From CAWKCE01 sp032127035 (GTDB taxonomy: Bacteria > Actinomycetota > Actinomycetes > JAHEKZ01), in contig CAWKCE010000003.1 in the NCBI GenBank assembly GCA_963848085.1, forward strand, positions 310,001-374,000: a stretch of 64,000 nt of DNA. The letters are read 5' to 3'. The notes beneath the pieces are model-generated. The model was not told where the DNA came from, made no database searches, and saw only the letters and a program-made list of their open reading frames with translations. Position 1 is the first letter of the stretch; every line of letters starts with the position of its first letter. Shown piece by piece: positions 47,450 through 54,531 of this stretch. The position numbers were made by a program, and so were the translations under genes.

Positions 47450-48832
47450 ATGTCTCGACGACCAGGGCTGCTGACCGTGGACGACCTCCGGGCCCACATC
47501 GACCTGGGCCAGGTGGACACGGTGCTGGTCGCCATCACCGACATGCAGGGCCGCCTCCAGGGCAAGCGGCTGGCTGCGCGCTACTTCCTCGACGAGGTGG
47601 TGCAGCACGGGACCGAGGGCTGCAACTACCTGCTCGCCGTCGACGTCGACATGAACACCGTCGACGGCTATGCCATGTCGTCCTGGGAGACCGGATACGG
47701 CGACTTCGTGATGGCGCCGGACTTCACCACGCTCCGGACGGTGCCGTGGCACCCCGGCACCGCCCTGGTCCTGGCCGATGTGAAGTGGGAGGACGGCTCG
47801 GACGTGCTGCCGTCACCCCGCCAGATTCTGCGTCGCCAGCTCGACCGGCTCTCTGAGCTGGGCCTGAAGGCGTTGGTGGGCACTGAGCTGGAGTTCATCG
47901 TCTTCCGTGACTCCTACGAACAGGCGTGGGACAAGAACTACCGAGACCTGGTACCGGCAAACCAGTACAACGTCGACTACTCGATGATGGGGACCGCCCG
48001 GATCGAACCGCTGCTGCGCCGGATCCGCACCTCGATGGACGCAGCCGGACTCTACGTGGAGTCGGCCAAGGGCGAGTGCAACTTCGGGCAGCACGAGATC
48101 GCCTTCCGCTACGACGACGCGCTGACGACGTGCGACAACCATGTCATCTACAAGACCGGCGCCAAGGAGATCGCAGCACAAGAGTCCACGGCACTCACGT
48201 TCATGGCCAAGTACGACGAGCGCGAGGGCAACTCGTGCCACATCCACATCTCGGTCCGAGGCAACGGCGGGGCGCACCCCGACGACGCCATGGTGATGGC
48301 CGACCACGACGACCCCATGGGGATGTCGCCGTTGGCTCGCAGCTTCATCGCCGGTCAGCTCGCGCACATGCGCGAGCTGACGCTGCTGTCCGCACCGAAC
48401 ATCAACTCCTACAAGCGTTTCGTCCCCGGGTCGTTCGCCCCGACCACGGTTGCCTGGGGCCGGGACAACCGGACGTGCGCGATCCGGCTGGTGGGGCACG
48501 GGGCGTCGCTGCGCATGGAGAACCGGGTACCGGGTGGGGACATCAACCCGTACCTGGCGACGGCGGGCCTCGTCGCCGCCGGGATCGACGGCATGGAGCG
48601 CGGCCTCACGCTGGAGGAGCCCCTCGCGGGCAACGCGTACTCCTCGGACCTTCCCAAGGTGCCCCACACGATGGACGCGGCGCTCGCGCTGTGGGAGAGC
48701 TCGGACTTCACGCACGCCACCTTCGGGGACGAGGTGGTCGACCACTACGCCAACATGGCGCGGGTCGAGCTGGCGTCCTTCGGATCGACGGTGACCGACT
48801 GGGAGCGGCGTCGCAACTTCGAGCGGTTCTGA
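47450..48832 (+). CDS. glnA4: glutamine synthetase-like gamma-glutamyl ligase (GlnA4/PuuA type)
   Basis: A 460-residue glutamine synthetase homologue. It has the metal ligands in GTELEFIVFRD, GECNFGQHEIAFRY and NSCHIHISVRG, the loop NSYKRFVPGSFAP, and RMENRVPGGDINPYLATAG. Changed surroundings of the ammonium site, and the neighbouring aldehyde dehydrogenase, SDR and amidotransferases, point to gamma-glutamylation of an amine (polyamine, ethanolamine or similar) rather than glutamine synthesis. It resembles mycobacterial GlnA4 (Rv2860c with Rv2857c-2859c). GGGGAGGG precedes ATG 47450. Confidence 0.87.
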   Translation: MSRRPGLLTVDDLRAHIDLGQVDTVLVAITDMQGRLQGKRLAARYFLDEVVQHGTEGCNYLLAVDVDMNTVDGYAMSSWETGYGDFVMAPDFTTLRTVPWHPGTALVLADVKWEDGSDVLPSPRQILRRQLDRLSELGLKALVGTELEFIVFRDSYEQAWDKNYRDLVPANQYNVDYSMMGTARIEPLLRRIRTSMDAAGLYVESAKGECNFGQHEIAFRYDDALTTCDNHVIYKTGAKEIAAQESTALTFMAKYDEREGNSCHIHISVRGNGGAHPDDAMVMADHDDPMGMSPLARSFIAGQLAHMRELTLLSAPNINSYKRFVPGSFAPTTVAWGRDNRTCAIRLVGHGASLRMENRVPGGDINPYLATAGLVAAGIDGMERGLTLEEPLAGNAYSSDLPKVPHTMDAALALWESSDFTHATFGDEVVDHYANMARVELASFGSTVTDWERRRNFERF

Positions 48833-48851
48833 CCGGGAGGGGGCACCGGAC

Positions 48852-50219
48852 GTGACCGTCACCTACGACGTCGTCAACCCGGCTACCGAACAGCTGGTTC
48901 GCACCATCGAGCAGGCCGATCTGTCTGCGACGGACGAGGCGATCCGGCGGGCATCGGTCGCGTTCGAGTCCTGGCGTGGGATCTCGCCAGGCGACCGGGC
49001 ACGGCTGCTGCGCGATTTCGCCTCCGCCGTGGACGACCACGTCGAGGAGCTCGCCCGACTCGAGGTCGCCAACGCCGGCCACACCATCGGCAATGCGAGG
49101 TGGGAGGCCGGCAACGTCCGCGACGTCCTGATGTACTACTCCGCGGCTCCCGAGCGGATGTTCGGTCGGCAGATCCCGGTCCCGGGCGGGGTGGATATCA
49201 CGTTCAAGGAGCCCCTCGGTGTGGTCGGGGTGATCGTCCCGTGGAACTTCCCGATGCCCATCGCGGGCTGGGGATTCGCCCCCGCCCTAGCAGCCGGAAA
49301 CACCGTGGTGCTGAAGCCGGCCGAGGTGACGCCCCTGACTGCGATCCGGCTCGGTGAGCTGGCCCTGGAGGCGGGTCTGCCTCCTGACGTCTTCACCGTC
49401 ATCCCGGGGAAGGGCTCGATCGTGGGCGACCGATTCGTCACCCACCCGGCCGTGCGAAAGGTGGTGTTCACCGGGTCCACGGACGTCGGTCAGCGGGTGA
49501 TGCGGGGGGCGGCCGACCAGATCAAGCGGGTGACGCTCGAGCTCGGGGGGAAGAGCGCCAATGTGGTGTTCGCCGACGCCGACCTCGACCGGGCGGCCGC
49601 CACTGCTCCGTACGGGGTCTTCGACAATGCGGGGCAGGACTGCTGCGCGCGCTCACGGATCCTGGTGCAGCGATCGGTCTACGACCGCTTCATGGAGCTG
49701 CTCGAGCCGGCGGTTCGCGGCGTGCGCGTCGAGGACCCGTCGCTCGACACCGCCGAGATGGGTCCGCTCATCAGCCGGAACCAGTGGGAGACCGTTGCCG
49801 GATTCGTCCCCGACGACGCGTCGGTCGCGTTCCGCGGCACCTGCCCAGACGGTCCCGGTCACTGGTTCCCGCCCACCGTCCTGGCTCCGGTGGACCCCGC
49901 CGACCGCGCCTTCCGCGAGGAGATCTTCGGACCCGTGGTCGTCGTGACGCCCTTCGAGGACGAGTCGGACGCGGTGCGGCTGGCAAACGACTCCGCGTAC
50001 GGGTTGTCCGGGTCGATCTGGACGCGTGACCTGGGACGCGCGCTGCGGGTGTCCCGCGCGATCGAGGCCGGCAACCTGTCGGTCAACTCGCACTCGTCGG
50101 TGCGGTACTGGACGCCGTTCGGTGGCTACAAGCAGTCGGGACTGGGCCGCGAGCTCGGCCCCGACGCGCCGGACTCGTTCACCGAGGTCAAGAACGTCTT
50201 CATCGCCACGGAGGGCTGA
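48852..50219 (+). CDS. aldehyde dehydrogenase
   Basis: A 455-residue NAD(P)-dependent aldehyde dehydrogenase. GVIVPWNFPMPIAGWGFAPA contains the cofactor-binding Asn; LELGGKSANVVF has the general-base Glu and GQDCCARSRILVQ has the catalytic Cys. It would oxidise a gamma-glutamyl-aminoaldehyde or similar to the acid. It begins 20 bp after the ligase gene and is followed at 3 bp by the SDR, so all three are in one operon. GTG 48852 has GGGAGGGGG upstream. Confidence 0.92.
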   Translation: MTVTYDVVNPATEQLVRTIEQADLSATDEAIRRASVAFESWRGISPGDRARLLRDFASAVDDHVEELARLEVANAGHTIGNARWEAGNVRDVLMYYSAAPERMFGRQIPVPGGVDITFKEPLGVVGVIVPWNFPMPIAGWGFAPALAAGNTVVLKPAEVTPLTAIRLGELALEAGLPPDVFTVIPGKGSIVGDRFVTHPAVRKVVFTGSTDVGQRVMRGAADQIKRVTLELGGKSANVVFADADLDRAAATAPYGVFDNAGQDCCARSRILVQRSVYDRFMELLEPAVRGVRVEDPSLDTAEMGPLISRNQWETVAGFVPDDASVAFRGTCPDGPGHWFPPTVLAPVDPADRAFREEIFGPVVVVTPFEDESDAVRLANDSAYGLSGSIWTRDLGRALRVSRAIEAGNLSVNSHSSVRYWTPFGGYKQSGLGRELGPDAPDSFTEVKNVFIATEG

Positions 50220-50222
50220 ACG

Positions 50223-50987
50223 ATGGATCGACTCGAGGGACGAGTGGCCGTCGTCACCGGCGCCGGGAGTGGCATCGGCCTGGCGACTGCGCGGCGGTTC
50301 GCCGCCGAGGGCGCCATTGTGGTGGTGGCCGACCTGAACGAGGAGACAGGTGTGGCGACCGCCGCGGAGCTTGGCGGCCGCTTCATCCCGGTCGATGTGA
50401 CCAGCCCCGAGGACAACCAACGCATGTACGCCGAGACGTTCGAGGCGTACGGTCATGTTGACATTGCGTTCCACAACGCGGGGATCTCCCCGCCGGAGGA
50501 CGACTCGATCCTCGTCACCGGGCTCGAGGTGTGGCGTTTGGTCCAGGAGGTGAACCTGACCTCCGTCTTCCTCGGGTGCCAGGCCGTGATCCCGTACATG
50601 CAGCGTCAGGGGAGGGGGTCGATCATCAACACCGCATCGTTCGTCGCCACTCTCGGTGCCGCCACGTCGCAGGTCTCGTACACCGCGAGCAAAGGCGGCG
50701 TGCTCGCGATGACCAGAGAGCTGGGCGTCCAGTTCGCGCGGGAGGGCATCCGCGTCAACGCGGTGTCACCGGGTCCGGTGGCCACGCCGCTGCTGATGGA
50801 GCTGTTCGCCAGCGACCCGGAGCGGGCGCAGCGCCGGCTGGTTCACGTGCCCATGGGCAGGTTCGGCGAGCCGGAGGAGATCGCGGCCGCGGTGGCCTTC
50901 CTCGCCAGCGACGACTCATCATTCATCACCGCCTCGAACTTCCTCGTCGACGGCGGAATCTCGGGGGCGTACGTCACGCCGTTGTAG
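50223..50987 (+). CDS. short-chain dehydrogenase/reductase
   Basis: A 254-residue SDR. It has AVVTGAGSGIGLATARRFAA, HNAGISPPED in place of NNAG, the Ser in NTASFVATLG, YTASK and VDGGISGAYV. The first Asn is replaced by His in the NNAG motif, which is seen in some active SDRs. It belongs to the same operon as the ligase and aldehyde dehydrogenase (compare Rv2857c). The substrate is not known. Its stop lies 14 bp before the inverted-repeat complex at 51.0 kb. Confidence 0.88.
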   Translation: MDRLEGRVAVVTGAGSGIGLATARRFAAEGAIVVVADLNEETGVATAAELGGRFIPVDVTSPEDNQRMYAETFEAYGHVDIAFHNAGISPPEDDSILVTGLEVWRLVQEVNLTSVFLGCQAVIPYMQRQGRGSIINTASFVATLGAATSQVSYTASKGGVLAMTRELGVQFAREGIRVNAVSPGPVATPLLMELFASDPERAQRRLVHVPMGRFGEPEEIAAAVAFLASDDSSFITASNFLVDGGISGAYVTPL

Positions 50988-51001
50988 CCCCCCGCGAACG
51001 G

Positions 51002-51059
51002 CCCCCCTGCTCCGTATCCCCCCTCGGGGCAGGGGGGTCCTTCCCTGTCCCGAGGGGGG
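51002..51059. terminator. interlocked inverted repeats between convergent genes
   Basis: Pair A: CCCCCCTGC (51002-51010) with GCAGGGGGG (51029-51037), 9 bp perfect. Pair B: CCCCCCTCGGG (51018-51028) with CCCGAGGGGGG (51049-51059), 11 bp perfect. The 5' arm of B is inside the loop of A, with its partner outside, so together they have H-type pseudoknot topology: loops of 7, 0 and 11 nt. The site lies between convergent genes and may stop transcription from both sides. No U-tract is seen. Confidence 0.7.
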
Positions 51060-51081
51060 CGCTGCGACTGGGTGGCCGGGG

Positions 51082-51735
51082 TCAGCCGCCCACGTTGGTC
51101 GGGATGAGAACGCGGCTGATGCTGTGGATGACGCTGTTGCCGGCGTCGATGTCGGTGCGTAGCAGGTAGGGGTTGCGGAAGGCGTCCACGTTGTCTCGGA
51201 TCTGGATGAAGCCCCAACGGTTCGGCGGCTGGACGACGAAGGTGTCGCCGTTGAGCGTGGGGATCGGCTTCCCGATCAACGGGACGACGTCAGCCTTCAG
51301 GAACTTGCCCGGCACCACGTGGTAGGTCAGCACGTTGGTGAGGTTCACCTTCCCGGCCCCGACCGCGCCGACGATCGCGTTCAGGACGCCGCGTTCGGTC
51401 CAGTACCAACGACCTGTCAGGTCACGGGCAAGCAGCTGGAAGGCGCGGTCGTTGGGCGCGAACAGCGTGACCGAGGTACCAGGGTCGGTGATCGCGCCGA
51501 CGAGCGTGCCGTCCGCTACGACCGCCGCCGTGAGGATGTCGTAGTCGTACCAGTTGCGCTGGTCCCAGCGGAAGCGGTCGAGACCCTGGGAGTCCTCGGA
51601 TGATGTGTACCGGTCGGCCGCCGAGATGGCGCCGAGCAGGGTCTGCGGCGCGCGTGCCTGTGCCGGCGAGGCAAGCGTGACGCTGCCTGCGACGAGCATG
51701 GCGACGGCTGCCGCCCCTGCAACGATCCTGCGCAT
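51082..51735 (-). CDS. secreted fasciclin-domain protein
   Basis: A 217-residue exported protein. The signal peptide is MRRIVAGAAAVAMLVAGSVT with a probable cleavage after AQA. The mature part is one FAS1 domain: SVTLFAPNDRAFQLLARDLT, LTNVLTYHVVPGKFLKADVV and a final NSVIHSISRVLIP. Such proteins sit outside the cell and bind surfaces or sugars; MPT70/83 are known examples. ATG 51735 has AGGAGA five bases upstream; a 25-residue longer start lacks this. It faces the SDR operon convergently. Confidence 0.87.
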   Translation of the reverse strand: MRRIVAGAAAVAMLVAGSVTLASPAQARAPQTLLGAISAADRYTSSEDSQGLDRFRWDQRNWYDYDILTAAVVADGTLVGAITDPGTSVTLFAPNDRAFQLLARDLTGRWYWTERGVLNAIVGAVGAGKVNLTNVLTYHVVPGKFLKADVVPLIGKPIPTLNGDTFVVQPPNRWGFIQIRDNVDAFRNPYLLRTDIDAGNSVIHSISRVLIPTNVGG

Positions 51736-51825
51736 GTCTGTCTCCTGGAGGTCGATGGCCAACGTGCGTGTTTGACCGTCCTTCTGCCACGGGCAGGAGT
51801 TTGGATGCACTGATGTGACGGTCGG

Positions 51826-52518
51826 TCAGCCGCGGGCTGCTGCGACGAGTGCCTCGAACAGCCGGGGGTCGTCCGCCGCCTCCGGGTGCCACAGCACCCC
51901 GAGCGCGAAGCGACGGCCCGGGATCTCGACCGCCTCGACCGTGTCGTCGTCGGCCCAGCCGGTGACGGCCAGCGAACCGGGATCGGCGACCCCCTGGTGG
52001 TGGTAGCTGCGGACTTCGATCCGGTCGCCGAGGATGCGGTGCACGAGCGACCCCGGCTGCGTCCGCACGGCATGCTCGCCGAACCGTCCTGGCTCGGGCC
52101 GGTGCTGCTCGTGGCCCACGACGTCCGGCAGGTGCTGCTCCAGCCGACCCCCGGCCTGCACGGTCATGATCTGCAGACCGCGGCAGATGCCCAGGACGGG
52201 CACGTCCCGCTGCAACGCCTGACCAAGCAGGGCCAGCTCACCGGCATCCCGGTCGGGGCGCCACCCTGCGGTCTCCGGGTGCGGCGGCTCGTCGTACTGA
52301 GCGGGGTCGAGGTCGGCGCCTCCGGCGAGCACCAGACCGTCGAGGCGGTCGAGCAGGTCCGGATGGAGCGCGCTGGCCGGGGGGACGACGAGCGGCAGCC
52401 CACCAGCGGAGGCGACGTGGTCGACGTAGGCGGCGGGCACGAGGACCGCGGGCATGTCCCAGACGCCCCACCGGGCGGGCTCACGGTAGGCGGAGATCCC
52501 GATCACGGGCTGGGTCAT
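51826..52518 (-). CDS. class I amidotransferase, gamma-glutamyl hydrolase (PuuD-like), copy 1
   Basis: A 230-residue glutamine amidotransferase-like hydrolase. The nucleophile Cys is in VLGICRGLQIMTVQAGG and the His/Glu pair in VLWHPEAADDP. The PuuD/Rv2859c family removes gamma-glutamyl groups from amides such as gamma-glutamyl-GABA. It likely completes the polyamine-type pathway begun by glnA4 at 47.4 kb, but it is on the opposite strand. ATG 52518 overlaps the end of the second copy by 4 bp. Confidence 0.88.
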   Translation of the reverse strand: MTQPVIGISAYREPARWGVWDMPAVLVPAAYVDHVASAGGLPLVVPPASALHPDLLDRLDGLVLAGGADLDPAQYDEPPHPETAGWRPDRDAGELALLGQALQRDVPVLGICRGLQIMTVQAGGRLEQHLPDVVGHEQHRPEPGRFGEHAVRTQPGSLVHRILGDRIEVRSYHHQGVADPGSLAVTGWADDDTVEAVEIPGRRFALGVLWHPEAADDPRLFEALVAAARG

Positions 52519-53219
52519 GGCGTCGGTCCGCTGGCTCGGGCCGCGTCAACCAGTGCGGCGAACAACGGGGACTGCCCGATCATCTCCGGGTGCCACTGGA
52601 CGCCTACGGCGAACCGGTGGCCGGCCACCTCTGCGGCCTCGACCAGACCGTCGGGACTGCGTGCGGAGACCACCAGGTCTGCCGCGTCGGCGATCCCCTG
52701 ATGGTGTCCGGAGTTCACCGCGATCCGGTCGGCACCCAGAACCCGGCGGAGGGTGGTACCGGGCACGAGGTCGACGACGTGCTCGCTCCACGCGCCGCCG
52801 TGGGCGCCGTGTGCGGAGTGCGCTGCGACGTCGGGGAGGTGCTGGTGCAGCGCCCCGCCGCGAAGGACGGCCAGCAGCTGGAGTCCGCGGCAGACGGCGA
52901 GGACCGGCAGGTCGGTGTCCAGGGCCCGTGCCAGCAGGGCTAGCTCAGCGGCATCCTGCTCCTCCTGGACGCCGGTCGTCCGATCCGATGCCGCGGCGCC
53001 GTACCGTTCCGGTGAGACGTCGGAGCCGCCGGACAGGACCAGGGCGTCCAGGAGGTCCAGCGCGGCCACCGGGTCGGGGATGGGGGGAAGCAGGACCGGC
53101 AGACCGCCGGCGGCCACTACCGCGTCGGTGTAGGCCGCGGGGACGAGTGACACCCGGTCGGACCAGACGCCCCACCGGGCGTTCTCGACAGCGACGGTGA
53201 TCCCGATGACTGGTCGCAC
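52515..53219 (-). CDS. class I amidotransferase, gamma-glutamyl hydrolase (PuuD-like), copy 2
   Basis: A 234-residue paralogue of the next gene; the opening PVIGITVAVENARWGVWSDRV parallels the partner's PVIGISAYREPARWGVWDMPA. Catalytic Cys is in VLAVCRGLQLLAVLRGG and His-Glu in VQWHPEMIG. Both copies keep the triad, so both may act, perhaps on different glutamyl-amines or as a heterodimer. GTG 53219 follows a CACACT element (53231-53226) by six bases, possibly leaderless; a longer start is less likely. Confidence 0.87.
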   Translation of the reverse strand: MRPVIGITVAVENARWGVWSDRVSLVPAAYTDAVVAAGGLPVLLPPIPDPVAALDLLDALVLSGGSDVSPERYGAAASDRTTGVQEEQDAAELALLARALDTDLPVLAVCRGLQLLAVLRGGALHQHLPDVAAHSAHGAHGGAWSEHVVDLVPGTTLRRVLGADRIAVNSGHHQGIADAADLVVSARSPDGLVEAAEVAGHRFAVGVQWHPEMIGQSPLFAALVDAARASGPTP

Positions 53220-53321
53220 GCCCGCAGTGTGACAGCCCGGCCCCCGTCGCACCGGAATGCGGGGCGCTGCGGCACAGTTGTGGCCTGCGAGTGAGCGTCC
53301 GAACCACGCCAGGAGCCCCCC

Positions 53322-54512
53322 GTGCCGTTGCCCCCGTTGGTCGATCCCGTCGAGTCACTGACCGTCGACGAGGTCAAGCGCTACAGCCGCCACATCATCA
53401 TTCCGGAGATCGGGATGGCTGGGCAGAAGCGGCTGCGGAACTCCCGGGTGCTGGCCATTGGGGCCGGTGGCCTCGGGTCGCCGGTCATGGTCTACCTGGC
53501 GGCCGCAGGTGTGGGCACGATCGGCGTCGTGGACTTCGACGTCGTCGACGAGTCCAACCTGCAGCGGCAGATCATCCACGGTCAAAGCGACGTCGGCCGC
53601 TCGAAGGCGGAGTCGGCGCGTGACTCGATCAAGGAGATCAACCCGTACATCGACGTCGTGCTGCACCAGGAGCGGCTCGACTCCACGAACGTCATGCAGA
53701 TCTTCGGCCAGTACGACCTGATCGTCGACGGCACCGACAACTTCGCGACTCGCTACCTGGTCAACGACGCTGCGGTGCTGCTCGGCAAGCCGTACGTGTG
53801 GGGCTCGATCTTCCGTTTCGACGGCCAAGCGAGTGTCTTCTGGGCCGAGCACGGACCCTGCTACCGGTGCCTGTACCCGGAGCCGCCCCCGCCGGGGATG
53901 GTGCCCTCCTGCGCAGAGGGCGGTGTCCTGGGCGTGATGGCCGGCACGATGGGCACCCTGCAGGCAAACGAGGCGATCAAGCTGCTCACCGGTGTCGGCG
54001 AGCCGCTCCTGGGTCAGCTGGTCATTTACGACGCGCTCGAGTCGAGCCTGCGCAAGGTCCGCATCCGGAAGGACCCCGAGTGCGCGGTGTGCGGTGAGAA
54101 CCCCACCGTGACCGAGCTCATCGACTACGAGGCGTTCTGCGGCACCATCTCCGATGCGGCCGCTGAAGCAGCGCGGGACTCCACGATCAGCGTGCTCGAG
54201 CTGAAGGACATGCTCGACGCGCGCGAACGGGGCGACACCGACTTCCTCCTGGTCGACGTCCGGGAGCCGGCCGAGTACGAGATCGTGCGGATTGACGGCG
54301 CAGTGCTCGTCCCCAAGAACGAGTTCCTGATGGGCAGTGCACTGGAGGACCTCCCGCAGGACAAGCCCATCGTGCTGCACTGCAAGGTGGGTGGTCGGTC
54401 GGCGGAGGTGCTGGCTGTGGTCAAGGGTGCCGGGTTCGGCAACGCCGTCCACGTCGGCGGCGGCGTGGTCGCCTGGGTCAACCAGGTCGAGCCGGACAAG
54501 CCGACGTACTAG
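53322..54512 (+). CDS. moeZ: MoeZ/MoeB-type adenylyltransferase-sulfurtransferase
   Basis: A 396-residue protein with an E1-like domain and a C-terminal rhodanese. GAGGLGSPVMVYLAAAGVG is the ATP-binding loop, CYRC and CAVC bind zinc, and rhodanese Cys is in VLHCKVGGRSAEVL. It adenylates the C-terminus of small sulfur carrier proteins and passes sulfur for molybdopterin, thiocarboxylate or other routes. GTG 53322 has AGGAG upstream. In M. tuberculosis the homologue (Rv3206c) lies between the TetR/DUF3107 and MGMT-adnAB blocks, as here. Confidence 0.93.
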   Translation: MPLPPLVDPVESLTVDEVKRYSRHIIIPEIGMAGQKRLRNSRVLAIGAGGLGSPVMVYLAAAGVGTIGVVDFDVVDESNLQRQIIHGQSDVGRSKAESARDSIKEINPYIDVVLHQERLDSTNVMQIFGQYDLIVDGTDNFATRYLVNDAAVLLGKPYVWGSIFRFDGQASVFWAEHGPCYRCLYPEPPPPGMVPSCAEGGVLGVMAGTMGTLQANEAIKLLTGVGEPLLGQLVIYDALESSLRKVRIRKDPECAVCGENPTVTELIDYEAFCGTISDAAAEAARDSTISVLELKDMLDARERGDTDFLLVDVREPAEYEIVRIDGAVLVPKNEFLMGSALEDLPQDKPIVLHCKVGGRSAEVLAVVKGAGFGNAVHVGGGVVAWVNQVEPDKPTY

Positions 54513-54531
54513 GACGACCCGGTGCTTCGGC

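Noticed and set aside
51736..51825. ECF sigma (SigK-like) promoter for the fasciclin gene
   Set aside because: GCATCC occurs upstream, as in promoters of mycobacterial fasciclin proteins, but no matching -10 is found at a suitable spacing.
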